Source of the DNA: Alphaproteobacteria bacterium
GTDB taxonomy: Bacteria > Pseudomonadota > Alphaproteobacteria > Caulobacterales > Caulobacteraceae
Assembly (NCBI GenBank): GCA_018826515.1
Contig: JAHKAM010000034.1
Location: 62,001-126,000 of the forward strand
Direction: 5' to 3'
Length of the DNA: 64,000 nt
Part shown: positions 45,208 through 53,848 of the stretch, piece by piece
Position numbering within the stretch: position 1 is the first letter of the stretch
Layout of the letters: each line of letters begins with the position of its first letter
Notes under the pieces: model-generated
Databases searched by the model: none
Told to the model about the DNA's origin: nothing
The model's input: the letters and a program-made list of their open reading frames with translations, nothing else
Made by a program: the position numbers and the translations under genes

Positions 45208-46326
45208 TCAGGCGGCGGTCAGGACAGGCAGGCGCTCAAACCGGCGGACGTTGATGAGTTCGGCCTGCGCGAGATCGACCGGCTTGGCGCCGCCGCCCGC
45301 CAGCGACAGTGCGTTCAGATTTGCGCCGTCGAGGTCCGCATGGGCCAGCCGCGCCGTCCGGAAGCTGGCGCCACGCAGATCGGCGCCTGCGAAACAGGCG
45401 TCGCGCAGGTCCGCGGAATCGAAGACTGCGCCCTGCAGCTGACAGCCATGGAAGTTGACGCCCGCGGCGATCGCGCCCCGCGCCGAAAACGCCGGCAGGA
45501 CGCGGTCGACCAGCTGTCCGTCCAGCACGCGAAGGTCCCGGCCGTCGAAATTGGCGGGCCGGCCCTCGCGGCCATTCGTCTTCGCCCAGCGCTCGGCGAG
45601 ATCGAGCATGGCGAGCATTTCGTCGCGCGCCGCGAGGGCGCCCGGACCCGGGTCGAGCAGGCACCCTGCGAGGCTCTCGGGCGACAGACCCAGCCGGGCC
45701 ACATCAATCCCGGTCAGAACGGCGCCGCGGAACCGGGCGCCGGTCAACTGGGCTCCGTTCAGGTCGGCCCCGGTCATCACCGCATCTGTGAAGACGGCGT
45801 CGCGCAGATTGGCGCCCCTGAGCCGCGCGCCCTTGAGCGAGCAGTTCGAGAAATCGACCTTACCAGCCTCGGCCTCTGACAGGTCCACGTCGTTCAGGCT
45901 CGCCGCCATTCCGCCGGGCCGCAGCATCCGGAACTCATCATGGGCGGTCGCCAGCACCGCGCGGCGCATATCCGCCCCGTCGAGAAGGGCATGGTTGAGA
46001 CGGGCGCCGGACAGGATGGCGCCTCTCAGGTCGGCCCGGGGGGCCCTGATCAGGGTCAGGTCCGCGAAGGACAGGTCGGCAGCGAAGAAGGAGGCGCCGG
46101 CGGCGCTGGCCTGCCGCAGGTTGGCGCGTCGCAGGTTGGCGCCCGTGAGGTCGATCTCATCCAGCAGTCGGGCCGTCAGGATCTCGTCCGGCAATTCAGC
46201 GAACCGCAGAAATGCGCGCGCCCCGCCGGGCTGCCTGCGCACATAGCGCTGGTGCTTCTGCAGACTGCTGGCCAATGCGGCCGGGCTCAACAGCAGGCGA
46301 TGCCTGGCGGGTTTGGACTGACTCAA
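45208..46326 (-). CDS. Pentapeptide repeat protein
   Basis: 372 residues in three blocks of A(D/N)LXX repeats (for example LTGANLRRANLRQASAAGAS; ADLSFADLTLIRAPRADLRG; FDSADLRDACFAGADLRGAS), which fold as a right-handed quadrilateral beta helix. The N-terminus has an unrelated helical head (SLQKHQRYVRRQPGG). TTG start with GAGGG upstream. Some family members protect gyrase or are toxins; nothing here decides. Confidence 0.85.
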   Translation of the reverse strand: MSQSKPARHRLLLSPAALASSLQKHQRYVRRQPGGARAFLRFAELPDEILTARLLDEIDLTGANLRRANLRQASAAGASFFAADLSFADLTLIRAPRADLRGAILSGARLNHALLDGADMRRAVLATAHDEFRMLRPGGMAASLNDVDLSEAEAGKVDFSNCSLKGARLRGANLRDAVFTDAVMTGADLNGAQLTGARFRGAVLTGIDVARLGLSPESLAGCLLDPGPGALAARDEMLAMLDLAERWAKTNGREGRPANFDGRDLRVLDGQLVDRVLPAFSARGAIAAGVNFHGCQLQGAVFDSADLRDACFAGADLRGASFRTARLAHADLDGANLNALSLAGGGAKPVDLAQAELINVRRFERLPVLTAA

Positions 46327-46375
46327 CTCGAGACCCTCTCACCCGCCCCGTACCGCCGAAAGCGCCAAGGCGACG

Positions 46376-47095
46376 TTAAGATTTGTCCCGGTTCACCGCT
46401 TTTTTGCAGATGTAGATCGTGCAGGTCGAGGCGCCGCCGGTCAGGGGATTGTCGAACGCAACCACTTCCGCCCGAACCCTGGCGAACACGGCCTCCAGCA
46501 GGGCGATGAAGGCCGCGTCGGGCCCTTCGTCCGACCACATGGCGAAGACGCCGCCATCGGCGATGCCGTCGCGCAACCGCCTCAGCCCGGCGTCGGCATA
46601 GAAGCGCGCGTGGTCCGGATGCAGCAGGTTGCGGGGCGAATGGTCGATGTCCAGCAGGACGACGTCATAACGGTCCGCCGGCGCGCGCGGCGCGTCGAAC
46701 CAGCCGAAGAAATCGCCGAGCTTCAGATGACAGCGCGGCTCCTGACCGAGGCTTTCGCCCAGCGGCACCAGCCCCGCCTCATGCCATTCGATCACCGGGG
46801 CCAGGGCATCGACGACATCGACCGAGGTCACCCGGTCGTCGGCCAGCGCCGCGCGGGCCGTGTAGCCCAGGCCCAGCCCGCCCACCAGAACCCGCAACGG
46901 TCCGCTTCCGGCCGCGGCCAGACCGCGAACGGCCAGTTCGGTCTCGCCGACCGTGAACAGGCTGGACATCAGATGCTCTTCGCCGAGGATGACCTCGATG
47001 ACATCGGCGTCGATGGCCGCCACCCAGCGCCGCCGCAGGACCAGCGGCCCCATGTCGGTGGCGCGATAGTCCAGTTCCTCGATCAGCCGGCCCAT
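46376..47095 (-). CDS. Spermidine synthase-like methyltransferase-fold protein
   Basis: 239 residues. A Rossmann core with VLVGGLGLGYTARAAL (nucleotide loop), VDVVDALAPVIEWH and DVVLLDIDHSPRNLL, as in spermidine synthases. The polyamine-synthase signature GGGDG is replaced, so true spermidine synthesis is unlikely. ATG one base after the folE stop. Confidence 0.75.
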   Translation of the reverse strand: MGRLIEELDYRATDMGPLVLRRRWVAAIDADVIEVILGEEHLMSSLFTVGETELAVRGLAAAGSGPLRVLVGGLGLGYTARAALADDRVTSVDVVDALAPVIEWHEAGLVPLGESLGQEPRCHLKLGDFFGWFDAPRAPADRYDVVLLDIDHSPRNLLHPDHARFYADAGLRRLRDGIADGGVFAMWSDEGPDAAFIALLEAVFARVRAEVVAFDNPLTGGASTCTIYICKKAVNRDKS

Positions 47096-47096
47096 G

Positions 47097-47672
47097 TCAC
47101 CCCCGCACCAGCCGGAGGAATTCCTCCCGCGTCCGCGCATCGTCCTTCACCACGCCGCGCAGGGCGCTGGTGGTCAGGCTGGCGCCGGGCACATCGACCC
47201 CGCGCAGGGTCATGCAGCTGTGTTCCGCCTCGATGACCACGCCCACGCCCTGGGGCCGCAGCACCTCCTCGATGGCGGTGGCGATCTCGGCGGTCATCTT
47301 CTCCTGGATCTGCAGCCGTCGGGCGAAGCCGCGCACGACCCGCGCCAGCTTTGAAATTCCCACCACCCGATCGGTCGGCAGATAGCCGACATGCGCCACG
47401 CCCACGACCGGCAGCATGTGGTGTTCGCAGAAGCTGACGAAGCGGATGTCCTTCAGGACCACCAGCTGGTCATAGCCGCCGACCTCCTCGAAGGTCCGCT
47501 CCAGATAGGCGCGCGGATCGACCTCATAGCCGGCGAACAGCTCGCGATAGCTGCGCGCCACCCGCGCCGGCGTGTCCAGCAGACCTTCCCGGTCGGGATC
47601 ATCCCCCGCCCATTCGATCAGGGTGCGCACGGCGGCTTCGGCGTCGGACTGGGAGACGGGGGGCTTGGTCAT
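47097..47672 (-). CDS. folE: GTP cyclohydrolase I
   Basis: 191 residues. Makes 7,8-dihydroneopterin triphosphate, the first step toward folate and queuosine-type deazapurines. Zinc ligands in FCEHHMLPVVGVAHVGYLP and SCMTLRGV; GISKLARVVRGFARRLQIQE is the family signature. Probably co-transcribed with the downstream gene. Confidence 0.96.
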   Translation of the reverse strand: MTKPPVSQSDAEAAVRTLIEWAGDDPDREGLLDTPARVARSYRELFAGYEVDPRAYLERTFEEVGGYDQLVVLKDIRFVSFCEHHMLPVVGVAHVGYLPTDRVVGISKLARVVRGFARRLQIQEKMTAEIATAIEEVLRPQGVGVVIEAEHSCMTLRGVDVPGASLTTSALRGVVKDDARTREEFLRLVRG

Positions 47673-47694
47673 TCGTCCTCATACCTCTCCCTTG

Positions 47695-47796
47695 CCTTCA
47701 TGGGGAAGGACGACAGGGTGGGGTGCGTCAGTTCGCGTCCGGACCCTTTCGAACCCCACCCGGACCGGCTTCGCCGGTCGTCCTTCCCCATGAAGG
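47695..47796. repeat. Palindromic intergenic repeat upstream of fliQ
   Basis: A 20-bp perfect inverted repeat CCTTCATGGGGAAGGACGAC at 47695-47714 and its complement at 47777-47796. The arms continue with GGGTGGGG facing CCCCACCC, interrupted on one side by the hairpin ACCGGC-TTC-GCCGGT. It lies between divergent folE and fliQ. Distinct in sequence from the repeats near 1080, 33760 and 58290. Confidence 0.7.
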
Positions 47797-47817
47797 GGAG
47801 GGAGAAGGTCAGGCGTC

Positions 47818-47855
47818 CTAACCCCTCGTTAACCACGCTCCCGGCATTTTCTGCC
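47818..47855 (+). promoter_or_regulatory. CtrA-type flagellar promoter upstream of fliQ
   Basis: CTAA (47818-47821), seven bases, TTAA (47829-47832), then ten bases and GGCATTTTCTGCC (47843-47855). Same layout as before flgB and fliF. Confidence 0.75.
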
Positions 47856-47917
47856 CGGTGCGGCCTCAAGCAGGCCGAAGGCCGTCAGGCCGCCGAAGTG
47901 TCTGGAGTGCGATATCG

Positions 47918-48181
47918 ATGAGCGGCGCGGAAGTGATGGATGTGGGGCGCGACGCCCTGTGGCTGACGATCCAGCTGTGCACGCCCGTCCTGCTGGTCGG
48001 CCTGGTCGTCGGCGTCGTCATCGGCCTGTTCCAGGCCCTGACCCAGATCCAGGAACAGACCCTGATCTACGCGCCCAAGATCATCGCCATCTTCGTCAGC
48101 CTCATGCTCTTTCTGCCGCTGATGGGAGCGCTCTTGGGCGGCTTCATGCGGACGATCGCGGCGCGCATCGCCGGCATGTGA
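47918..48181 (+). CDS. fliQ: Flagellar type III export protein FliQ
   Basis: 87 residues with two transmembrane helices. MDVGRDALWLTIQLCTPVLL and GLFQALTQIQEQTLIYAPKI are highly conserved in FliQ. Export-gate subunit. The ATG at 47918 is chosen; the family's usual start may be seven residues later (MDVG). Confidence 0.95.
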   Translation: MSGAEVMDVGRDALWLTIQLCTPVLLVGLVVGVVIGLFQALTQIQEQTLIYAPKIIAIFVSLMLFLPLMGALLGGFMRTIAARIAGM

Positions 48182-48201
48182 CGATGACGGGACGCCGCTA
48201 G

Positions 48202-48972
48202 GTGGAGCCCTGGGCGACATCGGACCAGGTCTGGCAGGGGGCGCTGATCTTTTCGCGGATCGGCGCCGTGCTGCTCATGCTGCCCGGCGTCGGCGAAAGC
48301 TATGTCTCGCCGCGCATTCGCCTGTCGCTCGCCCTCGTCGTCAGCCTCGCTCTGTGGCCGGTGATCGCGGGCGCCCTGCCGGCCCTGCCTGCGAGCGTCG
48401 GCGGCATGGCGGGATGGATCATCCGCGAGGTCATTGTCGGCCTGATGATCGGCGCCCTGTTGCGGATGTTCCTGACCGCCCTGGCGACGGCCGGCGAGAT
48501 CGTCGCCCTGCAGACCACCCTGGCCTTCGCACAGACCGCCAGTCCGATGCAGGTCCAGCCCGGTTCGACCATCAGCGCCTTCCTGATGCTGCTCGGCACG
48601 ACCATGATCTTCGCCACCAACACCCATCACCTGTTCATCGCCGGTCTGGTGGGGTCCTATGAGCTGATCCGTCCGGCGGGGGCGGTGATGACCGGCGACT
48701 TCGCCACTCTCGCCATCCGCACCCTCGGCGACGCCTTCATGCTGGGCGTCCAGCTGTCCGCGCCACTGCTCGTCTTCGCCCTGATCTTCAATCTCGCCTC
48801 GGGCCTCGTCGGCCGGGTGATGCCCTCGTTCCAGGTCTATTTCGCCGCCGCCCCGCTCAGCATCCTGCTGGGCCTGTCGGTCTTCGCCCTCAGCCTCGGC
48901 GTGATCGGGACGGTCTTCATCGACCGCTATCGCGCCCTGGCCAATGTCTTCGTCGGAGGCGCCGGTGGCTGA
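48202..48972 (+). CDS. fliR: Flagellar type III export protein FliR
   Basis: 256 residues, about six helices. FSRIGAVLLMLPGVGESYVS, FAQTASPMQVQPGSTISAFL and VMPSFQVYFAAAPLSILLG are FliR motifs. Completes the FliPQR gate. GTG start 20 bases after fliQ; the 3' end overlaps flhB by eight bases. Confidence 0.95.
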   Translation: MEPWATSDQVWQGALIFSRIGAVLLMLPGVGESYVSPRIRLSLALVVSLALWPVIAGALPALPASVGGMAGWIIREVIVGLMIGALLRMFLTALATAGEIVALQTTLAFAQTASPMQVQPGSTISAFLMLLGTTMIFATNTHHLFIAGLVGSYELIRPAGAVMTGDFATLAIRTLGDAFMLGVQLSAPLLVFALIFNLASGLVGRVMPSFQVYFAAAPLSILLGLSVFALSLGVIGTVFIDRYRALANVFVGGAGG

Positions 48973-50041
48973 TACGCCGGATCCCGACTCGAAGACAGAA
49001 GAGGCGACCCCGCGAAAACTCGCGGAAGCCCGCAAGAAGGGTGATGTCGCCAAGTCTCCCGACGTCGCGGCGGCGATGTCGCTGGCGGGCGCCGCGGCGG
49101 TGGTGCTGATGTCGGGCGGCTGGTTCGCGACGTCGATGGCCGAGCAGTTGCTGCCGTTCATCGCCGCGCCCCACACCATGCTGGGCGGCCTCGACGCCGG
49201 GGCCGGGGTCGAGATCGGCAGTATGGCCCTGTGGGCCATGGCGCCCTTTCTCGCCGTGGTCATGCTGGCCACCATCATCGGCGGCGTCGGCGGCAATGTG
49301 GCCCAGTCCGGCCTGATCTTCACCGCCGAAAAGCTGAAGCCCGACTGGACGAAGGTGAATCCGCTCAAGGGCTTCAAACGCATCTTCGGCCCGGACGGCC
49401 TCGTCCAGTTCATCAAGACCCTGCTCAAGCTGGTGGCCGTCGGCATCATCTGCTGGCTGGTGCTCAGGCCGCACCTTCGGGAGATGGAGGTGATGGCCGC
49501 CATGCCGCCCGCCATGATCCTGCCCATGGCGCGCGATCTGGCCGTGGCCCTGATGATGTCGACCATCATCTTCCTCGGCTTCACCGCCGGGGCGGACTTC
49601 CTCTGGCAGAAGCACCGCTTCGCCGAGCGGATGAAGATGACCAAGGAAGAGACCAAGGAAGACTACAAACAGTCCGAGGGCGACCCCCACATCAAGGCGA
49701 AGCTGCGGCAGATCCGGAACCAGCGCAGCCGCCAGCGGATGATGCAGAACGTGCCAAGGGCCACGGTCATCGTCACCAACCCGACCCACTATTCCGTCGC
49801 CCTGCGCTACGAGCCGGGCGAGGGCGACCCGGCGCCGATCTGCGTCGCCAAGGGCGTCGACGCCGTGGCCTTGCGCATCCGCGAGGTCGGCCGCGAGCAC
49901 AATGTCCCGATCGTAGAGAACATCCCTCTGGCCCGCGCCCTCTACGCCGCCGTCGACATTGACGAGACGATTCCCCGCGAACATTTCGAGGCGGCCGCCA
50001 AGGTGATCGGCTTCGTGATGCAGGCGCGCAAAAAACGTTGA
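48965..50041 (+). CDS. flhB: Flagellar type III export switch protein FlhB
   Basis: 358 residues. SKTEEATPRKLAEARKKGDV at the N-terminus, four helices, and the autocleavage site NPTH (about 272-275) in TVIVTNPTHYSVALRYE, which switches substrate from hook to filament. The GTG at 48965, with GGAGG five bases upstream, is preferred; the ATG at 48944 is also in frame. Confidence 0.95.
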   Translation: MADTPDPDSKTEEATPRKLAEARKKGDVAKSPDVAAAMSLAGAAAVVLMSGGWFATSMAEQLLPFIAAPHTMLGGLDAGAGVEIGSMALWAMAPFLAVVMLATIIGGVGGNVAQSGLIFTAEKLKPDWTKVNPLKGFKRIFGPDGLVQFIKTLLKLVAVGIICWLVLRPHLREMEVMAAMPPAMILPMARDLAVALMMSTIIFLGFTAGADFLWQKHRFAERMKMTKEETKEDYKQSEGDPHIKAKLRQIRNQRSRQRMMQNVPRATVIVTNPTHYSVALRYEPGEGDPAPICVAKGVDAVALRIREVGREHNVPIVENIPLARALYAAVDIDETIPREHFEAAAKVIGFVMQARKKR

Positions 50042-50054
50042 TCATCCAAAGGTC

Positions 50055-50092
50055 TTAACCCCGCATTTACCACGAAGGCGGCAGTTTCTGCC
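50055..50092 (+). promoter_or_regulatory. CtrA-type flagellar promoter upstream of fliF
   Basis: TTAA (50055-50058), seven bases, TTTA (50066-50069), then ten bases and GGCAGTTTCTGCC (50080-50092). Third copy of the shared architecture, with one base changed in each of the second half-site and the 13-mer. Confidence 0.72.
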
Positions 50093-50136
50093 TAGCGGGC
50101 GTCTGCAAGGACCCGTGAGTATTCGGGGCGGGACGC

Positions 50137-51768
50137 GTGGGCGGCTTCACGGCGGCGTTGCAAAGATTCGGAATCGGTCGGCTGACCGTGGTGCTGGGCG
50201 TCGCCGCCGGCGTCGCGGCCGTGCTGGTCGCCGTCATGCTGCGCATCGGCCAGGCCCCCGACGCCCTGCTCTATTCCAATCTCGACCTGCAGGAAGCCTC
50301 CGAGGTCACCACCGCCCTCGACAGCGCCGGCATCAAATACTCCTCGCGCGGCGACGGTTCGACCATCTTCGTCAGCCGCGACGAGGTCGGCGAGGCGCGC
50401 ATGCTGGTCGCCGGCAAGGGCCTCGTGACCTCCGGCTCGGTGGGCTACGAGATCTTCGACAACCAGTCGGTGCTGGGTCAGACCGAATTTCAGCAGAACC
50501 TCAACGAAAAGCGCGCTCTTGAGGGCGAACTGGCGCGCACCATCCTCACCATGCGCGGCATCAATTCCGCCCGCGTCATGATCGCCCTGCCGCGCCGCGA
50601 ACTGTTCCAGTCCGACGCCGCCGAACCCACCGCCTCGGTCGTGGTCGGCGTCACCGGCGGCCAGCTGACCGGCGCCCAGGTCCAGGCCATCCGCAACGTG
50701 ATCGCCTCCTCGGTGCCCAATATGAAGCCCGAGAAGGTCACCCTGACCGACACCTCCAACCGCACCCTGGCCGCCGGGTCCGACTCCGCCGGCTTCAGCG
50801 CCGCCTCCGCCCAGGACGCGCGGGACTCGACCGAAGCCCAGCTGCAGGCCCGGATCATGGACATCGTCGAGGGCGTCGTCGGCGTCGGCGGCGCCCGCGT
50901 CCAGGTCACGGCCGACATCGATCACAGCCGTTCGACGACCCAGGAGCTGCGCTACGACCCCGACGGTCAGGTCGTCCGCTCGACCTCGACCAATGGATCC
51001 GAGACCGCCGACACCACCGGCGTCGCCGACGGCGGGGCCACGGCGACCAACAACATTCCGGGCGGCGAGGCGCCCGGCGTGACCCCGGCCGGTTCGCGGT
51101 CCACCGACACCACCGAAACGACGAACTACGAGATCTCCAACACCACCACGACCACGGTGCGGGAAGCCGGCGAGATCAAGCGGCTGGCCGTCTCGGTTGC
51201 TGTCGACGGCAAATGGACGCCCGGCGCGGACGGCGCTGAACCGACCTACGCCGCCCGCACGCCGGCGGAGATCGAGCAGATCAAGGCCCTTGTCGCGGCC
51301 GCCGTCGGCATCGACGCCGAGCGCGGCGATCGCATCGAGGTCTTGAACGTCCGCTTCAACCGTGACCTCGCGGTGGTCGGCGGCCAGGAGGCCAGTCCCT
51401 CCCTGTTCGACTTCAACAAGAACGACATCATGCGCGGCATCGAGCTGCTGGTGCTGCTGATCACCGGCCTGCTGCTGATCTTCTTCGTGCTGCGCCCGTT
51501 GCTGAAGTCCGCCTCGGGCGGCGGCGGCCAGCTGCAGCTCGCCGGGGGCGGCGGGGCGCCGGTCACCTCGCTGCAGACCACCATCATGGCCGGGGCCGGC
51601 GGCGGCATGGCCCAGCTCGCCGGTCCCTCCGAGATAGACCAGCGGCTGGATATCGCCCGCATCGAGGGTCAGGTGAAGGCGTCGTCGGTCAAGAAGGTCG
51701 CGGATTTCGTCGAAAAGCACCCTGACGAATCCACCTCAATCCTGCGCAGCTGGGTCCACGAGGGCTGA
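50137..51768 (+). CDS. fliF: Flagellar MS-ring protein FliF
   Basis: 543 residues. N-terminal helix ([20 protein letters not shown]), YscJ-like domain ([40 protein letters not shown]), a Ser/Thr/Gly-rich loop, a second helix ([18 protein letters not shown]) and the FliG-binding C-terminus. GTG start with GGGGCGGGA upstream. First gene of the fliF operon; TGATG overlap with fliG. Confidence 0.96.
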   Translation: MGGFTAALQRFGIGRLTVVLGVAAGVAAVLVAVMLRIGQAPDALLYSNLDLQEASEVTTALDSAGIKYSSRGDGSTIFVSRDEVGEARMLVAGKGLVTSGSVGYEIFDNQSVLGQTEFQQNLNEKRALEGELARTILTMRGINSARVMIALPRRELFQSDAAEPTASVVVGVTGGQLTGAQVQAIRNVIASSVPNMKPEKVTLTDTSNRTLAAGSDSAGFSAASAQDARDSTEAQLQARIMDIVEGVVGVGGARVQVTADIDHSRSTTQELRYDPDGQVVRSTSTNGSETADTTGVADGGATATNNIPGGEAPGVTPAGSRSTDTTETTNYEISNTTTTTVREAGEIKRLAVSVAVDGKWTPGADGAEPTYAARTPAEIEQIKALVAAAVGIDAERGDRIEVLNVRFNRDLAVVGGQEASPSLFDFNKNDIMRGIELLVLLITGLLLIFFVLRPLLKSASGGGGQLQLAGGGGAPVTSLQTTIMAGAGGGMAQLAGPSEIDQRLDIARIEGQVKASSVKKVADFVEKHPDESTSILRSWVHEG

Positions 51769-52802
51769 TGGCGCGCCTGGCCAACAAAAAGCCCGCTGTT
51801 GAGGACGCCAGGAAACTGACGGGTCCTGAAAAGGCGGCTGTGGTCCTGCTGTCGCTCGGCGAGGACCATACCCGGCTGTGGCAGGGGCTGGACGAGGACG
51901 AGATCAAGGAAATCTCCCAGGCCATGGCCTCGCTGGGCACGGTCAGCGCCGTGGTGGTCGAGGAGCTGCTGGTCGAATTCGTTTCGGGCATGAGCGGCTC
52001 GGGCGCGGTCATGGGCAGTTTCGAACAGACCCAGCGCTTGCTGGCCTCCTTCATGCCCGGCGACCGCGTCGAAGGCTTGATGGAGGAGATCCGCGGCCCC
52101 GCCGGCCGCACCATGTGGGACAAGCTCGGCAATGTGAACGAGGCCGTCCTCGCCAACTATCTGAAGAACGAATACCCCCAGACGGTGGCCGTGGTCCTGT
52201 CGAAGGTGAAGCCGGACCATGCCGCCCGCGTGCTGACCAGCCTGCCCGAGGACTTCGCCCTCGAATGCGTCCAGCGCATGCTGCGCATGGAGCCGGTGCA
52301 GCGCGAGATCCTCGACAAGATCGAACAGACCCTCCGCACCGAGTTCATGTCCAACCTGGCCCGCACGTCGAAGCGCGACAGCCACGAGATGATGGCCGAC
52401 ATCTTCAACAGCTTCGATCGCCAGACCGAGGCTCGCTTCATCGGCGCGTTGGAAGAGCGCAACCGCGAGGCGGCCGAGCGCATCCGCGCGCTGATGTTCG
52501 TGTTCGAGGATCTGTCCAAGCTGGACCCCGGCGGCATCCAGACCCTGCTCCGCGCGGTCGAGAAGGACTCCCTCGGCCTGGCGCTCAAGGGTTCCTCGGA
52601 ATCCCTGCGTGAACTCTTCTTCTCCAACATGTCCGAACGCGCCGCCAAGATCATGCGCGAGGACATGGAGTCCATGGGCCCCGTCCGCCTCAAGGATGTC
52701 GACCAGGCCCAGATGGCCATGGTCCAGGTCGCCAAGGATCTCGCCGCCAAGGGCGAGATCATGCTGGTCGGCCAGAGCGGCGACGACGAGTTGATCTACT
52801 GA
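51768..52802 (+). CDS. fliG: Flagellar motor switch protein FliG
   Basis: 344 residues. [20 protein letters not shown] near the start, the middle-domain EHPQT-like [15 protein letters not shown], and the C-terminal torque helix [11 protein letters not shown]. Couples the rotor to stators; binds FliF, FliM and FliN. Confidence 0.97.
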   Translation: MARLANKKPAVEDARKLTGPEKAAVVLLSLGEDHTRLWQGLDEDEIKEISQAMASLGTVSAVVVEELLVEFVSGMSGSGAVMGSFEQTQRLLASFMPGDRVEGLMEEIRGPAGRTMWDKLGNVNEAVLANYLKNEYPQTVAVVLSKVKPDHAARVLTSLPEDFALECVQRMLRMEPVQREILDKIEQTLRTEFMSNLARTSKRDSHEMMADIFNSFDRQTEARFIGALEERNREAAERIRALMFVFEDLSKLDPGGIQTLLRAVEKDSLGLALKGSSESLRELFFSNMSERAAKIMREDMESMGPVRLKDVDQAQMAMVQVAKDLAAKGEIMLVGQSGDDELIY

Positions 52803-52803
52803 C

Positions 52804-53475
52804 ATGACCCATCAGCCGCTCAGCACCCCCTTTGCCTTTGACACCGAGTTCGACGCCGCGGGCGTCGTCGTCAGCGCGCCCTCCGCCTTCCGGCCGATCA
52901 AACGCGCCTACGGCCCGGCCGAGGTCGAGGCCCTGGTCGCCCAGGCGCGGCTGGAGGCTCGCAGCGAGGCCCTGTCCGAGGTCGACAGCATCCAGGCCAT
53001 GGCCCTGTCCGCCATCGGCGAGGCCCTGATTTCCGCCATCCCCGCCCTGACCCAGGTCGCGGAGCTCCATCGCCGGCAGGCCGCCGAACTGGCCCTGACC
53101 GCCGCCCGGGTGGTGGCCGCCGCCGCCCTCGACCGCTACCCCGAGGCGCCGGTTCAGGCCGCGCTGGAAGCCCTCGGTCAGGAGATCGACGCCTCGCCGC
53201 GTCTGGTCATCCGCACCGGCGACCTCAGCGACACGACCCGCGCCCGCATCGAGCAACTGTGCGCCGACGGCGGTTTTTCGGGCGTCGTCGCCTTCCGAAC
53301 CGAAGCCGGCATGCCGGCGGCCGCCTTCCAGCTGGAATGGGCCGACGGCCGCGCCGCCTTTGATCCCGCGGAAGCCTTCGTCCGCATGGGCGACGCCCTG
53401 ACCTCGGCCCTCGCCGCCGAGGCCGGTCACGCTGAAAATCTCACCCCTGAAACCTCGCTGGAAGGGAGGCCGTAA
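52804..53475 (+). CDS. fliH: Flagellar assembly protein FliH (FlbE)
   Basis: 223 residues. An N-terminal Ala/Glu-rich helix (VEALVAQARLEARSEALSEV) leads to a C-terminal domain like FliH/HrpE, a regulator of the FliI export ATPase. In Caulobacter the gene at this operon position is called flbE. One base after fliG; TAATG overlap with fliN. Sequence conservation is low, so position carries much of the call. Confidence 0.82.
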   Translation: MTHQPLSTPFAFDTEFDAAGVVVSAPSAFRPIKRAYGPAEVEALVAQARLEARSEALSEVDSIQAMALSAIGEALISAIPALTQVAELHRRQAAELALTAARVVAAAALDRYPEAPVQAALEALGQEIDASPRLVIRTGDLSDTTRARIEQLCADGGFSGVVAFRTEAGMPAAAFQLEWADGRAAFDPAEAFVRMGDALTSALAAEAGHAENLTPETSLEGRP

Positions 53476-53807
53476 TGGCGTCCGACACCATGGCTCTGGA
53501 GGAGTTCCCGGACTCCGTCGCGATCACCGTCCATGACGATGCGACCGACAAGACGGCCCACGACCTGACTCCGGTCTTCGACGTCCCGGTCAACATTTCG
53601 GCGGTGCTTGGCAAGGCCCACATGTCCGTGGCCCAACTGCTGAAGCTGAACAAGGGCTCCGTGCTGGAGCTCGACCGCAAGGTCGGCGAGGCCATCGACA
53701 TATTCGTCAACAACCGTCTGGTCGCCCGCGGGGAGGTCGTCGTCGTCGAGGACCGCCTCGGCGTGACCATGACGGAAATCATCAAGACCGAGGATTCCGG
53801 CGCCTGA
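53475..53807 (+). CDS. fliN: Flagellar motor switch protein FliN
   Basis: 110 residues with the SpoA/surface-presentation fold: FDVPVNISAVLGKAHMSVAQ, LLKLNKGSVLELDR, IFVNNRLVARGEVVVVEDRL. C-ring protein. FliM is not in the window, as in Caulobacter, where it lies elsewhere. Confidence 0.95.
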   Translation: MASDTMALEEFPDSVAITVHDDATDKTAHDLTPVFDVPVNISAVLGKAHMSVAQLLKLNKGSVLELDRKVGEAIDIFVNNRLVARGEVVVVEDRLGVTMTEIIKTEDSGA

Positions 53808-53848
53808 TCGGCGGCCGGATCGTGCGTAGAGATTAGAGGAGAAGACCC

